From CAZLPW01 sp964561495 (lineage in GTDB: Bacteria; Fidelibacterota; Marinisomatia; Marinisomatales; UBA1611): a DNA stretch of 34,266 nt. The DNA is taken from the NCBI GenBank assembly GCA_964561495.1, contig CAZLPW010000018.1, forward strand, positions 1-34,266, written 5' to 3'. Both the position numbers and the translations under genes were made by a program. Below are positions 1-8,787 of this stretch, piece by piece. The notes under the pieces were generated by a model, which was given only the letters and a program-made list of their open reading frames with translations, ran no database searches and had not been told where the DNA came from. Position 1 is the stretch's first letter, and the number at the start of each line of letters is the position of its first letter.

Positions 1-682
1 CTTTTTGATCTAGTTTTTTAATCAATTGGATTGGCTCTCCAACCAAATGGACTTCTCCATTTAGGATAATAGCCATATAATTACAAAGGTCACTAACATC
101 ATCTACAATATGTGTAGATAAGATAACAATCACATTATCAACTATCTCACTTAACAAATTATGAAATCGATTTCGTTCCATGGGATCAAGCCCAGCAGTT
201 GGCTCATCAACAATAATTAGCTTAGGGTCACCCAATAAGGCCTGTGCAATACCAAAGCGCTGTTTCATACCACCTGAATAGGTACCAAGCTTCCTATCTT
301 TTGCCTCCCACAAGTTTGTCTGATGTAATAAAGATTCTACCGCTTCTTTACGTTTGCTGCTATCGGTGATTCCCTTCATTACCGCCATATGATCCAAAAG
401 ATCATTTGCAGAAACTTTGGGATACACACCAAATTCTTGAGGAAGATAGCCAAGAATTTCACGAAGTGCCTGTTTATCTGTCGACACGTCAATCCCTCCA
501 ATTGTAATGGACCCAGTGTCAGCATCTTGCAAGGCAGCTATAGTGCGCATCAATGTAGACTTGCCCGCCCCATTAGGCCCTAATAAGCCGAACATTCCAT
601 TCCCAATCTCTAGACTAACGTTTTTCAGAGCCTGAACATCGTTTCCATATGTTTTTGAAATATTTTTTATTGAAAGATTCAT
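1..682 (-). CDS. ABC transporter ATP-binding protein (3' part beyond window)
   Basis: Nucleotide-binding subunit of an ABC transporter, cut by the window edge after about 227 residues. Seen: Walker A GPNGAGKST (35-43), a Q-loop region (YLPQEFG), the signature YSGGMKQRFG, Walker B LIIVDEPTAGLDP and the H-loop STHIVDD. The short linker and overall pattern resemble CcmA-type ATPases that pair with ABC-2 permeases, so a permease gene may lie just beyond position 1 (inference). The start is ATG at 682 with GAGGAAT upstream. It follows the secreted-protein gene by 16 nt on the same strand and so probably sits at the tail of the aromatic operon, although its substrate need not be aromatic. The substrate cannot be told from the sequence. 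Confidence 0.93.
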   Translation of the reverse strand, partial: MNLSIKNISKTYGNDVQALKNVSLEIGNGMFGLLGPNGAGKSTLMRTIAALQDADTGSITIGGIDVSTDKQALREILGYLPQEFGVYPKVSANDLLDHMAVMKGITDSSKRKEAVESLLHQTNLWEAKDRKLGTYSGGMKQRFGIAQALLGDPKLIIVDEPTAGLDPMERNRFHNLLSEIVDNVIVILSTHIVDDVSDLCNYMAIILNGEVHLVGEPIQLIKKLDQK

Positions 683-698
683 ATAATTCCTCAAATAG

Positions 699-1556
699 TT
701 AATTTTTAATTCTCTTGTAATGCTCTGGTATAGTAAAAAAAGCTGTGTCTACAGATTCAGCATAGAGTTCTAAGATTTCCATGCTCATTTCGAACTTAGG
801 TTTTTCCTTACCTTCAAAAAATAATATTTTCGTCTTTACAGATTTACCAATAATAGGGTCTAGATTATTGATGGTATCAATTTTAGAAATAATTCCGTTT
901 GAAAAAGTCCTCATATTTAAACCAAAGTCAAATAGATTATATGAAAAACTATTACTATCCAACTCCATTTCATCCGTAAAGTCTCTATAAACATTAATTC
1001 TTAATGAATCGTGCAAATCTAATAATGGTAATTTATCAACAATCCATTCTTCAATAATCAATTTTTTACTAGTATAGAAAATACTAGTTACCCATTTTTT
1101 TGTCCTGTAGCCATTTATAATTTCAATATTTTGTCCAGTCATGCGCTTAACTTTAGGAGATACTCCGTTATCATCATTTTTAATTGAAAATGATATTGAG
1201 TTATTATTATCACTATCAGTTGAGTCTTTTTGAGGTTTAAGGAAATAATCTTCTGGATTTTCTAGCCAATAGACTTCATCATCTCTATTATAGTTAATGA
1301 TTTTATCAGTTCCAGAAATCATAATCTCTCCTTCAGCCCCCTCATTCATCCAACGAAATATAAATCGTTTTATTTCTGCATTTTCTTCATACTTATAAAA
1401 TCCTGGAGCTATGGTCTGATCAATTTTCACATTAATAGGGCCCACAACTGGAGCAGACATTTTCATAATAACTGATAAACTGACCTGCAAATCTTGGGCA
1501 ATTAATAAACTAAAAGAAAAAAATATAATAAAAATTAAATATTTATTACGAAGCAT
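699..1556 (-). CDS. Secreted protein of unknown function
   Basis: A 285-residue protein I do not recognise with certainty. The first 20 residues form a classic signal peptide (MLRNK, then a hydrophobic stretch FIIFFSFSLLIA) with likely cleavage before QDLQ; there is no lipobox Cys, so it is probably periplasmic or extracellular. The mature part is rich in Asp, Asn, Ser and Ile, with no later membrane segment. A central stretch (NIEIINGYRTKKW, then EEWIVDKLP) loosely recalls DUF4412-type domains; that is a weak impression. Its start overlaps the end of aroQ by 11 nt and it is followed by an ABC ATPase, so it is co-transcribed with the aromatic genes. The position suggests operon hitch-hiking rather than a role in the pathway. 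Confidence 0.8.
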   Translation of the reverse strand: MLRNKYLIFIIFFSFSLLIAQDLQVSLSVIMKMSAPVVGPINVKIDQTIAPGFYKYEENAEIKRFIFRWMNEGAEGEIMISGTDKIINYNRDDEVYWLENPEDYFLKPQKDSTDSDNNNSISFSIKNDDNGVSPKVKRMTGQNIEIINGYRTKKWVTSIFYTSKKLIIEEWIVDKLPLLDLHDSLRINVYRDFTDEMELDSNSFSYNLFDFGLNMRTFSNGIISKIDTINNLDPIIGKSVKTKILFFEGKEKPKFEMSMEILELYAESVDTAFFTIPEHYKRIKN

Positions 1557-1983
1557 CTTTAATGCTAATTAATGTTTCCAATGCCTTTAAATATCCCTCT
1601 TTACCATATCCATATATCTGACTAATGCAAACACCCTTTATCACGGAAATTTTTCTAAATTTCTCTCTCTTATAGATATCACTTAAATGGACCTCAACCG
1701 CTGGGAGATTAGTTGCTTCTATAGCGTCCCTTATTGCGTAAGAATAATGAGTAAACGCACCTGGATTAATGATTATTCCATCTACTTTATCAATTAACGA
1801 ATGTAGTTTCTCTATTAAATCTCCCTCATGGTTTGATTGGAACCAACTTATAAAATGACCCTTCGTAACAGGCCTACTATTCATCCACTTTTCAATATCC
1901 ACGATAGTTTCGTTTCCATAAACTTCGGTCTTTCTTTTGCCTAATAGATTTAGATTAGGACCATTAATAACTGAAATTTTCAT
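1546..1983 (-). CDS. aroQ: 3-dehydroquinate dehydratase, type II
   Basis: Converts 3-dehydroquinate to 3-dehydroshikimate, the third shikimate-pathway step. The 145-residue length is normal for the type II (AroQ) dodecameric family. Seen: N-terminal NGPNLNLLGKR (7-17), the active-site Tyr22 in EVYG, the QSNHEGDLI segment (49-57), IINPGAFTHYSYAIRDA (71-87) and catalytic His99 in VEVHLS, with Arg110 following. The start is ATG at 1983, overlapping the aroB stop by 4 nt (ATGA). It is the last biosynthetic gene of the aromatic operon. It is unrelated to the AroQ-type chorismate mutase at 15910-16194 despite the shared name. Confidence 0.97.
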   Translation of the reverse strand: MKISVINGPNLNLLGKRKTEVYGNETIVDIEKWMNSRPVTKGHFISWFQSNHEGDLIEKLHSLIDKVDGIIINPGAFTHYSYAIRDAIEATNLPAVEVHLSDIYKREKFRKISVIKGVCISQIYGYGKEGYLKALETLISIKDAS

Positions 1984-3050
1984 TTTAATTGCTCAAAAGA
2001 TTTTATAATAATTTTTTCTGATATATTCTTCTCTATTATTGCATTGCCAAGTTTGTTTAAAAGTATAAAACAAAAATCTCCTACTTCATTTTTCTTATCT
2101 GATTTGATATAATCTATCAATCTGTCCGTGTCAAATTCCTCTATATTTGGCAAAGGTATTTTTTTAATTATTTTACATAATTTTTGGTATTCGTTATCAG
2201 AAAGATTCCCTATCTCTTTTGAAACCCAGCCAGCACAAATCATTCCATGGGCAACTGCCTCACCATGACGAATCTTTCCAAAACCAAAATATGCTTCTAA
2301 TGCATGACCTATGGTATGTCCAAAATTTAAAATTTTGCGTAGATCATTTTCATGCTCATCTTTTGAAATTATTTTAGATTTTATTTTGCAGGATTTTAAT
2401 ATTGCCTCTGAGAAAGGAAAGCTATCTATATCATTTAACCAATCATCAATATTATTTAAAAAAATTTTATCTTGAATCGCACCATATTTTATTATTTCAC
2501 TTATTCCAGAGTGGACTTCATTAACAGGTAAACTCTTTAATGCTTTGGGGTCTATTAAAACCCCTGCTGGTTGATAAAATGAACCAATTAAGTTCTTTCC
2601 CTCTGATAAATTTAAACCTGTCTTCCCACCTATTGAAGAGTCTACCATAGATAGCAAAGTTGTCGGGATCTGATAATATTTAATTCCTCTCATAAACGAT
2701 GATGCAACGAAACCAGAAATATCACCAATAACTCCACCACCTAATGCCAAAATAACTGATTTTCGATCACAACCAAATTTGACTAATTGAGATATTATTT
2801 TGGAATATTCGTCTATATTCTTTGCCGAGTCTCCTTCTGGAACAATAATATTTTCACAATCAAAACCACTCGACCTCAGCAAAGAGGTTATCTTATCACC
2901 TGTTATTTCCATGATACTCTGATGAGAAATAATTACCCATTTTTGACCTATATTCTTAAATATTGGAATATGATCAATCTCTTTATACAAATCATCTCCA
3001 ATATAAATGGGATAAGATCTTTCTCTCAGATTAACGTTGATTGTTTTCAT
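1980..3050 (-). CDS. aroB: 3-dehydroquinate synthase
   Basis: Makes 3-dehydroquinate from DAHP, the second shikimate step, using NAD and a divalent metal. The 356-residue length is typical. Seen: the nucleotide-binding GGGVIGDISGFVASSFMRG (104-122), QIPTTLLSMVDSSIGGKTG (127-145), NLIGSFYQP, and the three presumed metal ligands Glu185 (SEIIKYG), His245 (NFGHTIGHA) and His262 (RHGEAVAHG). The gene begins 2 nt after the aroK stop, one of the few junctions in this operon without overlap, and ends overlapping aroQ by 4 nt. No odd residues were noticed. Confidence 0.97.
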   Translation of the reverse strand: MKTINVNLRERSYPIYIGDDLYKEIDHIPIFKNIGQKWVIISHQSIMEITGDKITSLLRSSGFDCENIIVPEGDSAKNIDEYSKIISQLVKFGCDRKSVILALGGGVIGDISGFVASSFMRGIKYYQIPTTLLSMVDSSIGGKTGLNLSEGKNLIGSFYQPAGVLIDPKALKSLPVNEVHSGISEIIKYGAIQDKIFLNNIDDWLNDIDSFPFSEAILKSCKIKSKIISKDEHENDLRKILNFGHTIGHALEAYFGFGKIRHGEAVAHGMICAGWVSKEIGNLSDNEYQKLCKIIKKIPLPNIEEFDTDRLIDYIKSDKKNEVGDFCFILLNKLGNAIIEKNISEKIIIKSFEQLK

Positions 3051-3052
3051 TA

Positions 3053-3544
3053 TTATAGCTTCCTAAAAATAGCAGTAGAAACTTCTAAAGGAGTAAGACC
3101 ATCTGTGAGAATAGAAATATCTGCAATTGATTCATATTTTTTTTTTCTTTCAACCAAAATTTTCTCTAAAGACTCCCTTAGATCTCTATTTTTTAAAAGT
3201 GGTCTATTTTTTGACTTAATTAATCTTTTCTCCAGTTCTTTGATTGTAGCTCTTAAATAAATTATTTGGCCATTTCTTTTCATCAAGTTAAGATTTTCAT
3301 TTGATAAGATAACACCACCACCACAGGCAACTACCGCATTAGAAATTTTCTTTAATTCAAGGGTCTCATAGTAACGAAATTTTAATTCTCCTTCATTCTC
3401 AAATATAGATTCAATAGACTCACCAATTTTTTTTTCAATTTGATCGTCAAGATCAATACAGTGCTTCCCTAATTTTTTTGCTAATATTTTGCCTACAGTA
3501 CTTTTCCCAGAGCCCATCATTCCAATCAAATAAATATTAATCAA
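3053..3544 (-). CDS. aroK: Shikimate kinase
   Basis: Phosphorylates shikimate with ATP, the fifth step. The 163 residues fit the family. Seen: P-loop GMMGSGKST (8-16), the shikimate-binding acidic cluster DLDD (31-34), Arg57 in KFRYYE, the GGG of VACGGGVIL (75-77) and a lid-region NRPLL. The start codon is TTG at 3544, overlapping the aroC stop in TTGA; the next ATG lies inside the P-loop, so TTG is the only sensible start. The gene sits between aroC and aroB. Confidence 0.96.
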   Translation of the reverse strand: MINIYLIGMMGSGKSTVGKILAKKLGKHCIDLDDQIEKKIGESIESIFENEGELKFRYYETLELKKISNAVVACGGGVILSNENLNLMKRNGQIIYLRATIKELEKRLIKSKNRPLLKNRDLRESLEKILVERKKKYESIADISILTDGLTPLEVSTAIFRKL

Positions 3545-4701
3545 TATTTACCTGTCATTTTTAAATGAGCTTTTATTTGATTAATAGAATCTCCACCAAA
3601 TTTCTCTAGAATTGCATCTGCTAATACAAAACAAAGCATGCTCTCAGCAATAATTGAAGCAGCAGGAACGGCACATGAATCGGTCCTTTCTTTGTGAGCT
3701 GATTTTTTCTCTTTGGTTACAAAATCAATAGAACGAAGTGCCTTAGTTAAAGTTGCAATCGGTTTCATTGATAGCCTAATAATAATCGGTTCAGTATTAG
3801 ACATACCGCCTTCTATTCCACCAGCATTATTTGAAAATCTTATAAACTTATCACCATCCCAACCAATCTCATCATGAATCTCACTACCAAATTTTATAGC
3901 ATTACCTGAGCCCTTGCCTATTTCAATACTTTTAAATGCATTAACACTCATCATCATTGCACTTATTTTCGCCTGTAGTTTTCTATCCCACTGAAATGGA
4001 GATCCTAAACCATATGGACACCCCGTTGCGATGATTTCAAATATGCCACCCACTGAATCACCATTAGATTTAGCATCATCTATTGCTGAAACCATTTGTT
4101 TTTCTGACTCTTTATCAAGACATCGCACTGGTGATTTATCAACTATTTTGCTAAGCTGGGTGGGAGATATTTTTTTATCGAATGATGAACTGTCTTCTAT
4201 ATTATGAATATGAGTTACTCTGCTACCTATTTCAATGCCAAGTTCTTCTAAAAATTTCCTACATACTGAACCAAGAGCAACTCGCATAGTTGTCTCTCTT
4301 GCACTGGATCTTTCTAAAACATTTCGAATATCATCAAAACCAAATTTTTGTAAACCTGCTAGGTCTGCATGTCCAGGTCTTGGCAATGTAATTTTTTTTA
4401 TTTCTTTTTTGATCGGAGAAACTGACATTTTTTGTTCCCAATTTACCCAATCTTTATTCTCAATTAATAAACCAACTGGAGATCCGAGCGTAACGCCATG
4501 ACGAACACCACTCCAAATTTCTGCCCAATCTTTTTCAATTTTCATTCGACCACCTCTGCCATACCCCATCTGTCTTCTCTTGAGTTGATAGCCTATATAC
4601 TCCTCTGAGATTTCAAGACCTGCGGGAATTCCATCTAAAATACCTAACAGTCCTTTACCATGAGACTCTCCAGATGTCAGGAATTTTAATCTAACTAGCA
4701 T
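3541..4701 (-). CDS. aroC: Chorismate synthase
   Basis: Converts EPSP to chorismate with reduced FMN, the seventh and last shikimate step. The 386-residue length is usual. Seen: GESHG (11-15), RRQMGYGRGGRM (42-53), PRPGHADLAG, RSSARETTMRVA, NAGGIEGGMSNTEP and the C-terminal RTDSCAVPAASIIAE, all family signatures. The start is ATG at 4701, overlapping the aroE end by 7 nt; the end overlaps aroK by 4 nt. The product feeds trpE/trpG, encoded in the same transcript, and the chorismate mutase encoded upstream. Confidence 0.98.
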   Translation of the reverse strand: MLVRLKFLTSGESHGKGLLGILDGIPAGLEISEEYIGYQLKRRQMGYGRGGRMKIEKDWAEIWSGVRHGVTLGSPVGLLIENKDWVNWEQKMSVSPIKKEIKKITLPRPGHADLAGLQKFGFDDIRNVLERSSARETTMRVALGSVCRKFLEELGIEIGSRVTHIHNIEDSSSFDKKISPTQLSKIVDKSPVRCLDKESEKQMVSAIDDAKSNGDSVGGIFEIIATGCPYGLGSPFQWDRKLQAKISAMMMSVNAFKSIEIGKGSGNAIKFGSEIHDEIGWDGDKFIRFSNNAGGIEGGMSNTEPIIIRLSMKPIATLTKALRSIDFVTKEKKSAHKERTDSCAVPAASIIAESMLCFVLADAILEKFGGDSINQIKAHLKMTGKY

Positions 4702-5486
4702 ATTATTTCCTTAATCTCTTGTTTAATTTTATTTACTTCTATGCGATTAAAAATATCAATCCCAAACCAAATTTCTGCTGACAAGATACCCTGAGCAATG
4801 AACATATCCAAGCCACCAACTACTTTTGCTCCTAATTTTTTGCCAATCGAAAGCCATTGGGTTTCAATAGGATTATAAATCGTATCTATTAAAACCATAT
4901 CTTTATTTATATTGGTCATGTCTATTGGCACTAAATCAACTTTAGGATACATGCCTAATGGGGTACAGTTAATTATTATATCAGGAACATTTGATAAATT
5001 ATTATTTGGGAAATGGCTCTGAATCCATTGCAATACCAATTTTGATTGATTTTTATTTCTGCTTTTAATATTTATTGAACTAACCTCAGCACTAATAAGA
5101 GCATAAGCTACGGCACTAGCTGCGCCTCCAGAACCTAAAATTAAACAGTGTTTATCTTTCAAAATTACGCTATTTAAATCCATGGCCTTAAGGAAACCAA
5201 CCCAATCAGTATTATAACCATAATTACCCATAACACAATTAACCACTCCAATAGATTTTGCATCGTTATCTAATCCATCTAAAAATGGTACAATTAATTT
5301 TTTGTGTGGTATTGTTATATTTATTCCGTCAAAATTATTTGAATTCATAAAACGTTTTAATTCATTTTTTAAAACATTTACTTTTTGATATGCTGCGTTA
5401 ATACCTAGTATTGAATATATCTTATGATGAAGATCTGGACTAAGACTATGCAATATAGGGTCACCTATTACACAATATTGTTTCAC
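4695..5486 (-). CDS. aroE: Shikimate dehydrogenase
   Basis: NADPH-dependent reduction of 3-dehydroshikimate to shikimate, the fourth step. The 263-residue length fits AroE. Seen: shikimate-binding Ser14 and Ser16 (HSLSP), NITIPHK with catalytic Lys62, Asn83, Asp94 in NTDW, the dinucleotide-binding GSGGAASA near 118-125, NCTPLGM and GLDMFIAQG. The start is GTG at 5486, overlapping the aroA stop in GTGA. The enzyme is a stand-alone AroE, not fused to a dehydratase. Confidence 0.96.
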   Translation of the reverse strand: MKQYCVIGDPILHSLSPDLHHKIYSILGINAAYQKVNVLKNELKRFMNSNNFDGINITIPHKKLIVPFLDGLDNDAKSIGVVNCVMGNYGYNTDWVGFLKAMDLNSVILKDKHCLILGSGGAASAVAYALISAEVSSINIKSRNKNQSKLVLQWIQSHFPNNNLSNVPDIIINCTPLGMYPKVDLVPIDMTNINKDMVLIDTIYNPIETQWLSIGKKLGAKVVGGLDMFIAQGILSAEIWFGIDIFNRIEVNKIKQEIKEIIC

Positions 5487-6730
5487 TTAGTTACCTTTTT
5501 AAGTTTTTGGAAAAAATTGGGAAAAGAGATAGAAACACAATCTTGATCATCTAAAACAACCGACTCTTTTGAAATTAGTCCTGCAATCGAAAACGCCATT
5601 GCAATTCGATGATCACCAAAGGTACTAACTCTTGCTCCACTGAGTTTGGTAGGCCCTTTAATTATAAAACCATCATCTAGCTCTAAAATATTGGCATTCA
5701 TTTTTTTCAGGTTAGAACAAATTGCATGAATTCGATCGCACTCCTTATATCGTAATTCTTCAGCACCCTCAATCACAGTGCGGCCATTAGCCTGAGTAGC
5801 TAGAATAGCAAGTATGGGTACTTCATCAATTATATTAGGAATATTTCGTTTTTTAATTTTTACTGAATTTATTTTACGAAAATAGACTTCTAAATCAGCT
5901 ACATTTTCACCATCATTTATATCTTTATTTATATAATTAATTCCTACTCCCATTTTTTCTAAAACTAAAAAAAAAGCATTTCTAGTAGGATTGTTAAGGA
6001 GGTTATTAATTCTTATCCTTGAGCCTGGAATTAATGCAGCAGCTCCCGCAAAAAAAGCAGCTGAAGAGGGATCTCCTGGTATTTTTATTTGTAAACTTTT
6101 CAGAGGTTTTGTTAATGGCTTTAGAGTTGTTCTCATGCCCTGCGTTGATATATTTGCCCCCAAATTTTTAAGCATTATCTCTGTATGATCTCTTGATTTA
6201 AAAGGCTCATTATAAAAGGTAGATCCTGTTGAACCTAAACCAGCCAAAAGAATTGATGATTTAATTTGAGCACTAGCAATTGTAGAGGAATATTGAATCC
6301 CATTCAATTTTTTTGAATTAATTTTGATTGGTAGTCTGCCATCGTTATGCTCTATTTTTGCACCCATAAGTTCTAGCGGTTTTATTATTCTCAACATTGG
6401 TCTTTTTGATAATGATCGATCTCCCGTAAAAGTCGCAGAAATACCTTGACCAACCAATAGCCCCATCAAGAGCCTAACAGTAGTACCCGAATTCCCACAA
6501 TCAAGAGGTAAGTCGGGGTTAACAAATCTGCCCCCATTTATAACTACATCCTCATAATCTCGTTTTAGGTCTATCCCACAAGATTCCAAGCAATTATAAG
6601 TTGAAATAAGGTCGTTGCCTTTTGATAGATTGGATATCCTTGATGCTCTTTGAGATAATGCGGATATCATAAGAGATCTATGCGAAATAGATTTATCTCC
6701 TGGAAGATTGATCTCGCCTTTAATGACCAT
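5483..6730 (-). CDS. aroA: 3-phosphoshikimate 1-carboxyvinyltransferase (EPSP synthase)
   Basis: Transfers enolpyruvate from PEP to shikimate 3-phosphate, the sixth step. The 415-residue length is slightly short but normal. Seen: GDKS (11-14), the PEP-site loop CGNSGTTVR (78-86), SKRPM (108-112), SAQIK (153-157), RDHTE (180-184), NPTR (247-250) and IIDEVP (300-305). The combination of GDKS, SAQxK, RxHxE and NxTR is the motif set used to define class II EPSP synthases, and overall the protein reads more like Bacillus than E. coli enzymes. Start ATG at 6730, inside the end of the DAHP synthase gene (11 nt overlap). Confidence 0.97.
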   Translation of the reverse strand: MVIKGEINLPGDKSISHRSLMISALSQRASRISNLSKGNDLISTYNCLESCGIDLKRDYEDVVINGGRFVNPDLPLDCGNSGTTVRLLMGLLVGQGISATFTGDRSLSKRPMLRIIKPLELMGAKIEHNDGRLPIKINSKKLNGIQYSSTIASAQIKSSILLAGLGSTGSTFYNEPFKSRDHTEIMLKNLGANISTQGMRTTLKPLTKPLKSLQIKIPGDPSSAAFFAGAAALIPGSRIRINNLLNNPTRNAFFLVLEKMGVGINYINKDINDGENVADLEVYFRKINSVKIKKRNIPNIIDEVPILAILATQANGRTVIEGAEELRYKECDRIHAICSNLKKMNANILELDDGFIIKGPTKLSGARVSTFGDHRIAMAFSIAGLISKESVVLDDQDCVSISFPNFFQKLKKVTK

Positions 6731-8063
6731 TGTTTTTTAATTCATCAGCAATAAGAAATGCGAGTTCAATAGCTTGATTAGCATTCAATCTAGGATCGCA
6801 ATGAGTATGATACCTATCAGACAGATCTTCCTCAGATATTTCATCCAGTCCTCCAATACATTCAGTCACGTTTTGACCAGTCATTTCAAGATGAATACCC
6901 CCAGGATATGAACCTTCAGCTTGGTGTATTAAAATATTTTCTTTAACCTCAGACAAAATTTTATCAAATATTCGTGTTTTTACACCTGTAGAACTTTTGA
7001 TTGTATTACCATGCATGGGATCACAAGACCATATAACAGATCTACCCTCTTTTTGAACTTTACTAATTAAATCTGGTAAATATTTTTTTACTTTTTCAGA
7101 ACCATATCTTGTGATCAATGTAATCCTACCCGCTTCATCTTTAGGATTTAATATATCTAATAATTTTATTAAATCATCGGGCTCTAAAGATGGACCACAC
7201 TTAATTCCAATTGGATTTTCAATACCGCGACAAAATTCAACATGCGCACTATCTAGAAAACGTGTCCTGTCTCCAATCCAAACAAAATGAGCAGAGGTAT
7301 TATAAATATTCCCAGATGTTGAATCCACTCGAGTAAGAGCCTCCTCATATGGAAGAAGGAGAGCTTCATGACTTGTAAAATAAGATGCGCTTCTAAGTTG
7401 CGGAGTATTGCTTGAATTAATTCCTAATGCATCCATGAAATTTAAGCTATCTTGAATTTGGTTAGCTAAATATCTATAACGTTCACCCTGAGGTCCACTT
7501 TTTACAAAACCCATATTCCAGGAATATACATGCCTAAGATCTGCGTAACCTCCATCTGCAAATGCCCTAACAAGATTTAATGTAGAAGCGGCCTGAGAAT
7601 AGGCTTTGAGCAGTCGGTCAGGATCTGGCCGTCTTTCGCTCTCTTTAAATTGGATACCATTAATGATATCTCCATTATAACTTGGCAATTCTATTCCATT
7701 GACTTTTTCTACAGAATTCGAACGTGGTTTTGCAAATTGGCCAGCCATCCTTCCAACTTTGACTACAGGTAAATTTATACCTGATGTTAAAATCACAGCC
7801 ATTTGTAAAATAACACGAAAAGTATCACGGATGTTATCAGCGTTAAACTCTGTGAAACTTTCAGCACAATCGCCTCCCTGCAATAAAAAGCCTCGCCCCT
7901 CTGCCACATCAGCTAGGGATTTTTTTAATGATCTAACCTCTCCTGCAAAAACTAAAGGTGGAAAACTTTTTAAAGTTTTTTCCACTTCTAACAAATGATC
8001 CCTATCTGGATATTCAGGAATATGTTTTGTTCTATAATTACGCCAACTATCAATTTTCCACAT
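6720..8063 (-). CDS. aroG: 3-deoxy-7-phosphoheptulonate (DAHP) synthase, class II
   Basis: Condenses PEP and erythrose 4-phosphate, the committed first step of the shikimate pathway. The 447 residues match the plant/Mycobacterium class II family, not the E. coli AroF/G/H class. Seen: QGGDCAE with metal ligand Cys66, KVGRMAGQFAKPRS, CDPMHGN with His351, HLEMTGQNVTEC with Glu393, and HCDPRLN with Asp423; the spacing of the last three ligands matches the M. tuberculosis enzyme. No regulatory domain is fused. It lies between tyrA and aroA with 14 and 11 nt overlaps. In actinobacteria this class is partnered by a small chorismate mutase; a candidate is encoded at 15910-16194. The symbol follows mycobacterial usage. 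Confidence 0.96.
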   Translation of the reverse strand: MWKIDSWRNYRTKHIPEYPDRDHLLEVEKTLKSFPPLVFAGEVRSLKKSLADVAEGRGFLLQGGDCAESFTEFNADNIRDTFRVILQMAVILTSGINLPVVKVGRMAGQFAKPRSNSVEKVNGIELPSYNGDIINGIQFKESERRPDPDRLLKAYSQAASTLNLVRAFADGGYADLRHVYSWNMGFVKSGPQGERYRYLANQIQDSLNFMDALGINSSNTPQLRSASYFTSHEALLLPYEEALTRVDSTSGNIYNTSAHFVWIGDRTRFLDSAHVEFCRGIENPIGIKCGPSLEPDDLIKLLDILNPKDEAGRITLITRYGSEKVKKYLPDLISKVQKEGRSVIWSCDPMHGNTIKSSTGVKTRIFDKILSEVKENILIHQAEGSYPGGIHLEMTGQNVTECIGGLDEISEEDLSDRYHTHCDPRLNANQAIELAFLIADELKNNGH

Positions 8064-8787
8064 TTGATATATCCTTTAGTTGAGTATCAATTGAGTCAAT
8101 TGATTTTTTTAGTTCTTCTATCATTTGTGATGTATAAGGATTATAAAGTTGGAGATCAGAATAAAGCTCCCACGTATCATTACATGTTTGATCTACTAAG
8201 TTAAGTAGATCTCTAAATCCTTGGGTGTCGATTGTCGTTTTCTTAATCCCAAACTCTTTTAACATTCTACCTAAAAAATGAGTCACACCTTGAGTCTTTG
8301 CTGCAAGCATGTCATGCTCATCAGGATCAATTTCGATAACTTCAATACCTTGATCTAAAAAGAACCCTCTCCAAAATTTATACTGCCCATACGTATCTCT
8401 AGTATTATGCATCATTATTTTTAAACGATTATTTGATATAAATGAATCAGGACCAAACATGGGATGCGTACTAATAATTCCAATATTATCTCTTAATCTT
8501 TTTTGCATAATTTTCACAGGATGATTTTTAACCGAACATACATCAACTATTGTATTACCGCCTTTTAACTTTGGAGCTATATCATTAATTAATGATTCAA
8601 AAGCACTTATTGGAACTGCAATAAAAATAATTTTTTCTTGCAATACAGTATCTAGGTCAACAAATTCAACACCTGGAAAATTTTTGATAGAGTTCAAATC
8701 ATATGCCTTGATTTTGAATCCTTTTTGTAAAATATTTGATAAAACTTTACCAAATCTTCCAAAACCTAAAATTCCTACACTATTCAT
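8050..8787 (-). CDS. tyrA: Prephenate/arogenate dehydrogenase
   Basis: NAD(P)-dependent oxidative decarboxylation of prephenate or arogenate on the way to tyrosine. At 245 residues it is shorter than many TyrA proteins and has no ACT domain and no fused chorismate mutase. Seen: Rossmann GFGRFG (8-13), STHPMFGP (106-113), and a C-terminal HDMLAAKTQGVTHFLGR (158-174) with the conserved His residues. The STHPMFGP and HD..AA..Q..TH..GR pattern is closer to plant-type arogenate dehydrogenases than to E. coli TyrA, so the natural substrate may be arogenate (inference). Its start overlaps the dehydratase gene by 8 nt and its end overlaps the DAHP synthase gene by 14 nt. Confidence 0.92.
   Translation of the reverse strand: MNSVGILGFGRFGKVLSNILQKGFKIKAYDLNSIKNFPGVEFVDLDTVLQEKIIFIAVPISAFESLINDIAPKLKGGNTIVDVCSVKNHPVKIMQKRLRDNIGIISTHPMFGPDSFISNNRLKIMMHNTRDTYGQYKFWRGFFLDQGIEVIEIDPDEHDMLAAKTQGVTHFLGRMLKEFGIKKTTIDTQGFRDLLNLVDQTCNDTWELYSDLQLYNPYTSQMIEELKKSIDSIDTQLKDISNVEN

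Noticed and set aside
389..583. 64-codon plus-strand frame
   Set aside because: Antisense to the ABC ATPase, covering its Walker A to Q-loop region.
2787..3260. 157-codon plus-strand frame
   Set aside because: Antisense to aroB and aroK; composition (Phe, Tyr, Ile runs) is that of a shadow frame.
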